Origin: Christensenella sp. UBA6406
GTDB taxonomy: Bacteria > Bacillota > Clostridia > Christensenellales > UBA1242
Assembly (NCBI GenBank): GCA_002438625.1
Contig: DJPS01000054.1
Location: forward strand, 1 to 50,016
DNA: 50,016 bases
Reading direction: 5' to 3'
The translations under genes were made by a program, and so were the position numbers. The stretch's first letter is position 1, and each line of letters starts with the position of its first letter. The notes below the pieces were generated by a model. It searched no databases. It was not told the DNA's origin and was given only the letters and a program-made list of their open reading frames with translations. This document shows, in pieces, positions 25,181 to 34,427 of this stretch.

Positions 25181-25639
25181 ATGGGAAAGACAAAAACATA
25201 TAATGTTATAATAGATTTTGCAAATGAAAATGATATAGATTCAATAGTTAGAATAGAAGGGGAATGCTTTTGCGGTGAAGCGTGGAGCAGGGAGATGATT
25301 GAATCGGACTTTTTCAAGCGTAGCAAATATATTGTGGCAAGAAACGATTATGAAGAAGTTATAGGTTACATAAGTATGTTAGACCTTGACATAGAAGGCG
25401 AAGTTTTAAGGGTTGCAGTTAAAAAACAATACAGGCGAAAAGGAATTGCAAGGCAAATGATTAATTTTTTGGTGGACTATTTAAAGGAAAGGGGCTATCA
25501 AAAATTATATTTAGAAGTTAAAAGCACAAATGCGGAAGCGATTGCATTATATGAGAATTTGGGCTTTGTTAAGTTTAATGAAAGGCGAAATTATTATGGC
25601 GAAGGTGAAGATGCCATAAATTATGTGCTTTTAATTTAG
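25181..25639 (+). CDS. rimI: ribosomal protein N-acetyltransferase RimI-like
   Basis: 152 residues, a single GNAT domain. The acetyl-CoA loop V-K-K-Q-Y-R-R-K-G-I-A is at 80-90; L-E-V-K-S-T-N-A-E-A-I-A-L-Y-E-N-L-G-F (111-129) and R-R-N-Y-Y (135-139) are RimI hallmarks. RimI acetylates the N-terminus of ribosomal protein bS18 in E. coli; in Firmicutes it sits with tsaB/tsaD as here. The ribosome site AAAAGGA is rather distant. An intrinsic terminator follows and closes the cluster. Confidence 0.92.
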   Translation: MGKTKTYNVIIDFANENDIDSIVRIEGECFCGEAWSREMIESDFFKRSKYIVARNDYEEVIGYISMLDLDIEGEVLRVAVKKQYRRKGIARQMINFLVDYLKERGYQKLYLEVKSTNAEAIALYENLGFVKFNERRNYYGEGEDAINYVLLI

Positions 25640-25657
25640 AAGTTAAAAGGATTGATA

Positions 25658-25700
25658 AGAGTTGCGATAATAAATTAAAATTTGTATATGCAACTTTTTT
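25658..25700 (+). terminator. intrinsic terminator after rimI
   Basis: AGTTGC (25660-25665) pairs with GCAACT (25690-25695) and is followed by six T. Confidence 0.75.
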
Positions 25701-25954
25701 GTGCGCAAGAGAGTTAAATTTACATAATTTTACTTAATTTGCAAAAAATATTTAAGATAAATAGGATAAATTTCGTTGGGTTAATAAAAATTTAATTATT
25801 TTTCCTTATTTAAACTTAAAAATTAATTTAAATCAATTTAACTCATTTTTAGTGCTTTTTAGTGGGGATTTTATGTAAATTAGGGCTTTAAAGTGGTTTT
25901 GATAAAGGTAAGAAAAATTTTTATAAATTAAATTGTCAATTTTGCTTTATTTTG

Positions 25955-25983
25955 TTGCTTTTTTGTCGGTTTTTTGCTAAAAT
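25955..25983 (+). promoter_or_regulatory. promoter of the giant surface protein gene
   Basis: TTGCTT, 17 bp, TAAAAT. The leader is about 65 bases and ends with GGAGG five bases before ATG 26054. Confidence 0.6.
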
Positions 25984-26053
25984 AAATGTATATATGCTAA
26001 TTTAATGCAATTTTGCCATTTAAGTTAGAGTTTGTTTGTCCTTGGAGGTTTTT

Positions 26054-29000
26054 ATGAGTAAAGTTAATAAGATAACTTTCTTTGTGTTAAGCGTTTTATT
26101 TTTGGTTTTAGGTTTCGCTTTTGTTTATAGTGGTGTTTCTAAGCGTGCTATGGCAGAAGGGAACGGCACAAGTGTGGATTATGCCAATCAACTTAGTGCG
26201 TTAAAAGTTGAAGCATATAAATATAATGAAAACGATAATTTAACCAGTGTTGCAAGCGTATCAAACAATGGTTTTGTTTTGCTAGAAAATGCGGAAACAA
26301 GCGATTTAAGCAAATCAAAGCAAGGGGTTAGGTTCGTAATTAGGTCGCAAGGTGAAAATGTTTATCTTCCAGCACTTGAAGTTAATGTGTTCTTAAATGG
26401 TAAGCAACTTTCTTTGGGTGATGCTTATGTAACAGATGAAAATTTGGGTTCAGGCATAAGTGTAAGCAATAATTCGCTTATCTTTGATATTGCCCCTAGT
26501 GTAACACTTTATTATTACAACAGCACAGAAGTTGTTGAAGATTTGCAAGGTGTTTATGAATTTTATTTTAAAGTTAGGGTTTATCAAAATGGAAGCACAT
26601 CAAATTTTTATCCGCAAGATTATGATTGGTATAAATATTCATTTACTGTGCTTGACCAAAAGAACTTTGGTTTAGATGAAGAAACAGATTTGCAATTTCC
26701 ACGCATTTTAAATGTTACGCAAAATCCTGCTTATAGCGAAGCAACAGAAACTTATTTTAGGCAAAATATTTTCAACTATAATGCATTTAGTGATGCTGGC
26801 AACGGTGTAAAGAAGGCAACATATCCAGCACTTCGCTTTGACCCTGAAATGTATCATATAGTTGCAAAAAGGACATATAACAACACCGCATCATATATCA
26901 CAACAAGATTTGTTTACACAAATGAAAACTTTGGCGAGATAAGCGAAAAGAGTGATTACGGAATTCTATATTTTGATTACAGTGATGGCGTTAATGTAGA
27001 AAAGACAGTTGGTTTTAAACTAGCAAGAAAATATAATGGCAATTTTGAGTTTTTAGAGGACTTTGACACTAAGTCAAGTTATGCAATAAATTATAATCTT
27101 CCTATTTTATATGAACTTGGCAAATATGAAGTTACTTATAAATATCAAGTTTTCATTGGTGGCGAGTTTAAATATGAAGAGGACGGCAGTGAAACGGTTA
27201 GAATTGGAACAGAAAGTTTGACAATTTTTGGTTACACTGCAAATTATGCAAAAGATTTAACAAGTGAAGAATATTTTATAAGTTTAAATGAGGGTTTAGA
27301 AACTGACCTTTCATATAAATATGTTACAAGCAATGTTTTAACAAACTTCAAAGTGCCTGATTTAACTGCATTTACAAGCACAAACCAATCTCCTGTTTGG
27401 CTAAATGGTTATGCTTATTTAGATGATGAAAATAGTGAAAATTCATTCTATTATTATTCTAAAACGGGTGCAGACTTTAAAAACAGCGAAGGGACAATGT
27501 TAAACTTAAACAACATTGCACTAGAAAAGTTAAGTGTAGATAAAAATACATATTTCACAGATGCAGGTTTTTACATTGTTGTTTTAAATTATGGATTTGA
27601 AGATTTTATTGGTAGAGATTTCAATCAGGTTTTCTTATTTAGAATTACAAACGAAACTCCAAAAGTTAAAATTTTATCTAACGGAAAAGAACTTGCAAGT
27701 GGTGGCTTTACAAAGGATTCAGTTGTAATTGAAGTTCAAAAACCAAAAGTGTTTGATAGTGATATCAGGGCAACTTTCAGTTACGATGCGGACTTTACAG
27801 GCAACTTTACGGCGTATAAAGAGTTTGATGTCAAGTTTGATGGCGAAGAAAATGCATATATGACATTCAGTTCACAAGGAAAATATTTAGTTAGAATTTA
27901 TTTTAATAGAAATTCTTATTCAACTTATTCATTTACTATTGATAAATTGTCATTAAATAATCAAGTTTTAACTTATAGTGTAAATCCTTATAACATAACA
28001 TCAAGTTTATTCTCTTTAAATGAAAATTTAAACAACGCAAATGTTGTAAATGCACCTTTCACTGTTCAAGTTAAGAATAAACCAAGCAACTCGCCAATCA
28101 GCATTAATTTGGTTACATACGATGTTGTAAGGCAAGCAAACGCATCTCAAACAGAAATTTACGAAACATTAGATGGAAGAACTTATGCATATGTAGATTA
28201 TATTGCTTATAATGCATCATCAAAGCAAAAGTATGAGAATATTGTTGCGGTTGATAGCGTTTCAAACATTGTAAAAAGCGATTATGTTCTTGATAAGCAA
28301 AAAGTTTATATTTTTGAAGTTACAGATGCATCAGGTTATAGATATGTTCATTCAGTTTTCTTAGATTTCACAAAGGCAAAAGTGTTGCAATATGATATGA
28401 ATGATAATTTAACTGAGGTAGAGGACTTTAACATTGTATCAGAAAAAACCACAATGAAGTGGGGCGAAAACAAGGCACTTTTATTTAAAGATGCAACAAG
28501 TGTGAATGATAGAACAGCAATGAGCTTATTGCAAGAAAGTAGCAGTATGTACGAAATGTTGCCATCTGGATTTTCACTTGTCATTCCATATGATAGTGTA
28601 GAAGTTAAAAGTTATGATTTAACTGGCACTGATTTAAAGGAAAACTTTAAAGATAAGGCAAAAGCAAAAGAAATAACAATTTATCCTAATTTAAGCAAAT
28701 ATAGCGACATAACTGATTCTAGGGTTAAGGGTGAAAAGCAATATAGCGTAACACTTAAAGATAGAAGCGGAAACGAGACTGTTTATAGCATAGAAATGAA
28801 TATGGATAAATCACTTGGTAAGATGTTTACGACAGACACACCATATATAAGTGGCGAAACAACTTATAGGGTAAACAAGTTAAACTTAGAACAAGCGGGC
28901 TCATTAGATGCATTAGTTTTTGAATGGAAAGATGCAGAAAGTGGGGCATTTAAAATTGCAAGTTTAACATACGATTATTATCCGCTTGTTTATGATAAGA

Positions 29001-32000
29001 CACAAGAAAACTTCCCATATAGCGACACAACTGCAACAATGGGCGTAGATTTGCTTAGCGAGGCGAATAAAAATGGCGAACTTTCTTATTCAAATATTAT
29101 CAATCCTATGGCAACAACTGTAACAAGTTATGATAATAACGGTATGATTTCAGTTACAACTAAAATGGTAACAAAACCAGGTAAATATGTTGTTACTAGA
29201 AAATACATTGGCGGATTTGATGGTGAAGTTGAAGAAAGTGGCGATTCTAGCACAAAGATTTACACTTTCTATGTAGATAGCAATCCTATTATTGATGTGC
29301 CAGACTTTAATGATGAAAGTGCATATCAAGTGGGCAGTGGCATAGATGTGCTATTTGGTGCGGAAGAAATTTCATTTAAAGAATTTTATAGAGAAGCAAT
29401 GGATAAATTTACAACTGTTTCTTTTGAAGGCACTCAATATGTGGTTAAAGATTTAAATTTAATTTTAAAATCTAATTTATTGCCAATTAAAATTAAAGTG
29501 CCAAAAACAAAATACAGTTTTGTAAATGGCTCACTTGTAAATAATTATAATGTGCCAAGCACTTTCAATTTGACAGTTGTTTTATATAGATATAATGATA
29601 ATGGTTATCTAGAAAGCAAGAAAGAATATAACACAGTTGATGCAAATGGCTTCATTGTTATAGATGAAATTGCAAAAGAAGGCGTTTATAAATTAGAAAT
29701 AAAAGATAATGCTCTTCCAAACAATACGCAACTTTCTCCATCTAATGATAACGGCAATTACATTGCATTTAGGGTGGGTTTTGAGCAACCAAGTGCAGAT
29801 GTTATAACGGGCAAGCAAATTTATGATAGAAGTGCGGTAACTCCATTAACATTACAAACAAGGAGCGACACAGGTAAATATGTTTACACTTGGGATTCTA
29901 GTGTGGTTGATTCTAGCACGATTAAGGTATATAGGAAAACTAAGGTTGCAAACGGACTTTTTGGCGAGTTTGAAGAATATAATGCAACTATTGTTGGTTC
30001 TTCACTTGAACTTTCTGCTTATGAAGTGATAGATAACATAAATTACACTTATCAATATAGAGTAACAGGAAATTTAAGAACAGATTTAAGTGCGTTCACT
30101 CAATTTACTCCAACAACTTATGATTTTGATAAATTCTCTAAGTTAAGTGCATATACATCAAGCACAAAAGACAATTATGTAATTTTCACTTTTGAAGACC
30201 CAGTTGATGAATATTATGCAAAAATTGATGTAAATGATTTAGTTATAAAGAGATATGTTAAACTAAACAGCGGAGTTTATTCTGCATCTACAACGCTTGA
30301 AAAGGGCAAAGATTATTATGTGGAAGAACGCTTGCTTAGCGACAATAGGGTTAAATATAGCGTTGTAATTTATGAAATTGATGATAAAAATCCGCTTAAT
30401 GAATATAAAATTGAAATAAATTATCATTATTTAGGCGAAGAAAAATATTATAAAGTTACAGATTCAAGTGGTAAAACAGTTAATTATTATAGCAATTCAA
30501 CAACGCTTGTAATTGATAAAACTGCACCAAATTATAATTTGAACACGCTTCAAAGTTTAAGTGTTAATTCAAATATTTTGCAAGATAACGGCTTAACAAG
30601 TGGTTATGAAAGTTCTTATTATAAAGCAGAAGATGGCGTTTATTATTTTGCAAACAGTGGCGTAATTGATTTTGCAATAGATAAAACATTTGTATTTTCA
30701 CGCCCTAAAACAAGTGCAACAGTTTATTCAAGTTCGCACGAAGGTGATAGGATTTATTTTAGAAAATACAATAAATATGGCAAAGATGTTAATATGAATA
30801 AATATTCAACTGAAAACGAAGCAAGGGCATTTCAATGTCTTGTGCCAGGTATGGCGGAATATTACGAAGGTAACAGTGCAAGATTAAGATTTAATCCAAT
30901 GATAATTGATTCTACAATTAATTATTATGAAAACTGGATTGAATTTGGTTATGATATAGGTTCATTCTATGATTATATGACAGCACTTTTAGGCACAAAC
31001 AGTTCAATGACAGTTGATGGTTATTATGAAATTGTTGAAGTGGACGAGGCGGGAAACTACACAGTTTACACTGTTTTACTTAACACTTCTAGTCCAGCAA
31101 TCAAGGCAAATGTGAACACGACAAACGGGCAAGAAGAAATGATAATCACAACAGGGATTAGCGAAGTTAGCAGTTTGAACAACTTTGAAATAACTGAGAT
31201 AAGTGGCTTAGAAGCGTGGTATAGCATAACAATTAATGATAAAAAGATTAATGTTGACCCAAGTGTCAATGCGGAAGATTTATTAAATAACATTAATGCA
31301 TCTTTCAAATTAAATGCGACAAACACATTAGTTTTAACAAACAGATTTGGCGAAAATTTAAGTGTTAGCATTAGCATAAGCACATCAGATAAAGTTTTAG
31401 GCATTTTAAGCGTTTCACAAAGAGAAGTGGATGGTTATTATAGAGTTATCTTTGATGCCGATGCCGATGGTGTGATGTTGAAGAATGTAATGGTTTATTT
31501 GTTTGATGAAGCAATAAGCACATTTGTTCTTTGCGATGCGGATGAAGATGGCATTTGTGAAGATGGCGAAGGTAATCCAATTATTGTGGATGCAAACAAG
31601 GCAGATAGCAGGAGAGATTATAATTTTACTGCTGGCATTTATAAGTTTGTGCTTGAAGATAATTTTAGAAAAGGTGTAGATGCACACACTGTTAATTTGA
31701 ACATTGGCGTAATCGGAAATTATGAACTTGATTATGAATATAAGCCTATTTATGTTAATGGCTCTTATTATACATATGGAAATGTAACTTTGACTGCTCC
31801 AAGTGAAATGTTTACGGCAACAGCAACAAAGAATGGTTTACCAATAGCATTAAATGCACCAACGCACATATTTAGACCAGAATCAGTGTCTAGCGATGTG
31901 GATATGGTTTCAGGTGGCGAAAGTAAATATGTTATCAATATTTATAACATTACAACAGGTGAAACGGAAACATACGAATTTATAATTTACAACATTTTCC

Positions 32001-33985
32001 CTGGCGTAAATGCAATAGATTCGCAAGATGAAAATATGAACGGCATTTTAAGTTTAAGTAAAAATGCGGTTAGCACATTTACGACCAAAACAGTGCAACT
32101 TTTCTGGGATTTAAGCGGTTATTCTTTTGGATATAGCGTTTCACTTATAAGGTATGACGATGGTAGCGATGTTGCTTCTAATGTAAGTCAAATTACAAAT
32201 AACAGCGTAACAGTTTCAAGGCAAGGAATGTATGAACTTAGGTTTACAACAAACACTTTGGGCAACTCTCGTAGCGTGTTCTTTATGATTAAGGATAGCA
32301 CAATTTCAATGTATGAAGTTTACGAAAGACTTGCAAACGGAAAACTTAACATTCTTCTTCCAGCGGATGAACTTTTAGATGTTACAGATTATAATGATTT
32401 AATTGTTAAATATTTAAATGGCGAAAGAAATCAAACTTATCCGCTTATTGATGGTAAGTTAATGGTTAAAAATTATTTTTCAATTTATAATTTCCGAGTT
32501 GATGTTGAGGGTGATAAGAACTTAAAGACAAACTTTGGAGATTTAGAAAATGAAATTCTTTACACTTATTCTGGCGATCTTGCCGATTTAAGTGGCAGAT
32601 TTACGACTAACATTATAGTTGTTTATGGTGTTTCTCCTTATAGTTATTTAGATATATTTGCAATAACAAAGATTAAGGCAAACTCTAAATATTTAGAGAA
32701 GTTTGGTTATAAATACGACACTTATGTTGATAAGATTGTTGGTGAAGATGAAGAAGGCAATTTGACATACGAAAAGGTTTTAGAAACGAAAGATGTTGTT
32801 ATAGATGCAAGTATGTATGACAATGTTGCAGTTTACGATGCACCGCTTACAATTTATTTCCAAAATTATTATGGTGTGCCACAAAATAGAATTTATATGA
32901 AATATTATTTTAATGGCAAATTTATAGATAATGTTTATGGAGTGAGTGATGCGGATAATGTTGCAAGTTTCACGCTTAACACAGCGGGAGATTATAGGCT
33001 TGAATTTTACGATTTAGCAGGCAATAAACAATTATTTGGTAATGCAAACAGTGGCGGGTTTACACTAGTTTTGAAGAATAAGGTTGTTTATACGGTAAAT
33101 GGAAAAGAGCCAATTTATGGTGCAGTTTATAACATTGTGGAAAATTCTAAAACGCAAAAAGAAGTTATCTTAAAGGTTAGCGATGTTTCAAGCTATATTA
33201 CAAGGTCAATTAAAGTTGAAGTGTATAGAAACGGTGAAGAATATAAGATAAATGGCGTAAATTATGAATATAAATTTACAGAGCAAGGTTTATATAAGAT
33301 TTTAATCACGGCATCAGTTAGGGAAGGAAATGCGGTTAAGCAGTTAGAGACAAGTGAGTTAATTTTTTCAATTATTTATCCTAATGAAGCAAGGTTCGCT
33401 TATGAGTTCTCTAACATAAATGGTTACGAGATAACTAAGGTTGTTAAGAATGATATTGACATAACCGATGTGGTTAAGGGCGAAAATGCGGGCATTTATT
33501 CATTGCTACTTTCACAAGACAGTTTTGGCGTGGGAAATTATCATATTTATGTTAAGGGCAATCAATTAAATAGTTTGAATGCTATGCAAGAGTTTGATTA
33601 TTACATTTGGATAAATAATGAAATTCCTGCCATTGAATGTTCAATAAAATATAACGAAACCACAACGAATGACATTGTTTTAACATATAGCACAAGGGCA
33701 ATTTACGAGCAAATTGGAAATTGTAAGATTGTAATTGGGAATGAAGAGTTCTTAATCAATCAAAGCACGCTTGAAGATGATGTTTCTACAATTAAGATTG
33801 TCAAGGCGGGAACATATTTTGTAACGCTTAAAACAGAAGCGGGAAATGTTGTTTCTATGTTTAAGGTTATAAAGAAAGACCCACTTAATGCAATCACAAT
33901 CGTGCTAATTGTTTTAGGTGTGGCTGTTGTTATTGCGGGTGGAATAATGTTCTATCGTTTAAGAATTAATATGAAGGTCAAATAG
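26054..33985 (+). CDS. giant membrane-anchored Ig-like surface protein
   Basis: 2643 residues from the ATG behind GGAGG; a TTG six codons earlier is less likely. A signal peptide (residues about 9-27, A-M-A-E cleavage region) and a C-terminal membrane helix followed by a short basic tail give a type-I surface topology without LPXTG. The body is beta-rich and Tyr/Asn/Ser-rich, with many strand pairs of the form G-x-Y-x-V-x-x-x-D-x-x-G-N typical of bacterial Ig-like domains; examples end in D-K-T-A-P-N-Y and V-D-E-A-G-N-Y-T-V. Acidic clusters D-A-D-A-D-G and D-A-D-E-D-G (nt about 31455-31580) look like calcium-binding loops. Adhesion or matrix function is inferred. A weak terminator follows. 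Confidence 0.85.
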   Translation: MSKVNKITFFVLSVLFLVLGFAFVYSGVSKRAMAEGNGTSVDYANQLSALKVEAYKYNENDNLTSVASVSNNGFVLLENAETSDLSKSKQGVRFVIRSQGENVYLPALEVNVFLNGKQLSLGDAYVTDENLGSGISVSNNSLIFDIAPSVTLYYYNSTEVVEDLQGVYEFYFKVRVYQNGSTSNFYPQDYDWYKYSFTVLDQKNFGLDEETDLQFPRILNVTQNPAYSEATETYFRQNIFNYNAFSDAGNGVKKATYPALRFDPEMYHIVAKRTYNNTASYITTRFVYTNENFGEISEKSDYGILYFDYSDGVNVEKTVGFKLARKYNGNFEFLEDFDTKSSYAINYNLPILYELGKYEVTYKYQVFIGGEFKYEEDGSETVRIGTESLTIFGYTANYAKDLTSEEYFISLNEGLETDLSYKYVTSNVLTNFKVPDLTAFTSTNQSPVWLNGYAYLDDENSENSFYYYSKTGADFKNSEGTMLNLNNIALEKLSVDKNTYFTDAGFYIVVLNYGFEDFIGRDFNQVFLFRITNETPKVKILSNGKELASGGFTKDSVVIEVQKPKVFDSDIRATFSYDADFTGNFTAYKEFDVKFDGEENAYMTFSSQGKYLVRIYFNRNSYSTYSFTIDKLSLNNQVLTYSVNPYNITSSLFSLNENLNNANVVNAPFTVQVKNKPSNSPISINLVTYDVVRQANASQTEIYETLDGRTYAYVDYIAYNASSKQKYENIVAVDSVSNIVKSDYVLDKQKVYIFEVTDASGYRYVHSVFLDFTKAKVLQYDMNDNLTEVEDFNIVSEKTTMKWGENKALLFKDATSVNDRTAMSLLQESSSMYEMLPSGFSLVIPYDSVEVKSYDLTGTDLKENFKDKAKAKEITIYPNLSKYSDITDSRVKGEKQYSVTLKDRSGNETVYSIEMNMDKSLGKMFTTDTPYISGETTYRVNKLNLEQAGSLDALVFEWKDAESGAFKIASLTYDYYPLVYDKTQENFPYSDTTATMGVDLLSEANKNGELSYSNIINPMATTVTSYDNNGMISVTTKMVTKPGKYVVTRKYIGGFDGEVEESGDSSTKIYTFYVDSNPIIDVPDFNDESAYQVGSGIDVLFGAEEISFKEFYREAMDKFTTVSFEGTQYVVKDLNLILKSNLLPIKIKVPKTKYSFVNGSLVNNYNVPSTFNLTVVLYRYNDNGYLESKKEYNTVDANGFIVIDEIAKEGVYKLEIKDNALPNNTQLSPSNDNGNYIAFRVGFEQPSADVITGKQIYDRSAVTPLTLQTRSDTGKYVYTWDSSVVDSSTIKVYRKTKVANGLFGEFEEYNATIVGSSLELSAYEVIDNINYTYQYRVTGNLRTDLSAFTQFTPTTYDFDKFSKLSAYTSSTKDNYVIFTFEDPVDEYYAKIDVNDLVIKRYVKLNSGVYSASTTLEKGKDYYVEERLLSDNRVKYSVVIYEIDDKNPLNEYKIEINYHYLGEEKYYKVTDSSGKTVNYYSNSTTLVIDKTAPNYNLNTLQSLSVNSNILQDNGLTSGYESSYYKAEDGVYYFANSGVIDFAIDKTFVFSRPKTSATVYSSSHEGDRIYFRKYNKYGKDVNMNKYSTENEARAFQCLVPGMAEYYEGNSARLRFNPMIIDSTINYYENWIEFGYDIGSFYDYMTALLGTNSSMTVDGYYEIVEVDEAGNYTVYTVLLNTSSPAIKANVNTTNGQEEMIITTGISEVSSLNNFEITEISGLEAWYSITINDKKINVDPSVNAEDLLNNINASFKLNATNTLVLTNRFGENLSVSISISTSDKVLGILSVSQREVDGYYRVIFDADADGVMLKNVMVYLFDEAISTFVLCDADEDGICEDGEGNPIIVDANKADSRRDYNFTAGIYKFVLEDNFRKGVDAHTVNLNIGVIGNYELDYEYKPIYVNGSYYTYGNVTLTAPSEMFTATATKNGLPIALNAPTHIFRPESVSSDVDMVSGGESKYVINIYNITTGETETYEFIIYNIFPGVNAIDSQDENMNGILSLSKNAVSTFTTKTVQLFWDLSGYSFGYSVSLIRYDDGSDVASNVSQITNNSVTVSRQGMYELRFTTNTLGNSRSVFFMIKDSTISMYEVYERLANGKLNILLPADELLDVTDYNDLIVKYLNGERNQTYPLIDGKLMVKNYFSIYNFRVDVEGDKNLKTNFGDLENEILYTYSGDLADLSGRFTTNIIVVYGVSPYSYLDIFAITKIKANSKYLEKFGYKYDTYVDKIVGEDEEGNLTYEKVLETKDVVIDASMYDNVAVYDAPLTIYFQNYYGVPQNRIYMKYYFNGKFIDNVYGVSDADNVASFTLNTAGDYRLEFYDLAGNKQLFGNANSGGFTLVLKNKVVYTVNGKEPIYGAVYNIVENSKTQKEVILKVSDVSSYITRSIKVEVYRNGEEYKINGVNYEYKFTEQGLYKILITASVREGNAVKQLETSELIFSIIYPNEARFAYEFSNINGYEITKVVKNDIDITDVVKGENAGIYSLLLSQDSFGVGNYHIYVKGNQLNSLNAMQEFDYYIWINNEIPAIECSIKYNETTTNDIVLTYSTRAIYEQIGNCKIVIGNEEFLINQSTLEDDVSTIKIVKAGTYFVTLKTEAGNVVSMFKVIKKDPLNAITIVLIVLGVAVVIAGGIMFYRLRINMKVK

Positions 33986-34005
33986 TTAAATTTAATTGTT
34001 TGGTT

Positions 34006-34055
34006 AAAATAAAAAAGTCTTAGAAAGTTTTAATTTGCTTTTTAAGATTTTTTTG
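34006..34055 (+). terminator. probable terminator after the giant surface protein gene
   Basis: An imperfect stem (AGTCTTA...TTAAGATT) is followed by seven T. Confidence 0.5.
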
Positions 34056-34203
34056 CAAATTATTTTGCAAATTGTTGGTTATTTTGCATTGTGAATCCGT
34101 ATAATAAATGTAGCAAGATTTTTGTGCTGTTTTTACTTAGGAAATTAAATTTAAGGCATAAGAATTTGCTAAAAAATTTATTTGAATTATTTTGCTATAT
34201 AAT

Positions 34204-34232
34204 TTGACTTTTTGCTAAAAAAATAGTAAAAT
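34204..34232 (+). promoter_or_regulatory. promoter of the giant lipoprotein gene
   Basis: TTGACT, 17 bp, TAAAAT. Confidence 0.8.
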
Positions 34233-34427
34233 ATAAATGTAAAACAATGTTAAAATAACGCGTAGAAATATGGAAAAATCAATAAATTTATAAATTGCAT
34301 TTTCATTTAATTTGTTTAAATATTTTTCCGCTTTTAGCGTGGTTTAACATTGCTAAAATTAAGTTATTAATTCATTATAAAATAATAAAATAATGCTAAA
34401 TTTAGGCATTCAGGGAAAGGTGAAAAA

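Larger units (their letters stand above)
25640..26053 (+). other. intergenic stretch before the giant surface protein gene
   Basis: It contains the rimI terminator and the promoter at 25955-25983. The rest is featureless AT-rich DNA. Confidence 0.55.
33986..34427 (+). other. intergenic stretch between the two giant genes
   Basis: It holds the weak terminator, the promoter at 34204-34232 and a leader of about 190 bases containing a CCGCTTTTAGCG motif near 34328. No gene seen. Confidence 0.5.
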
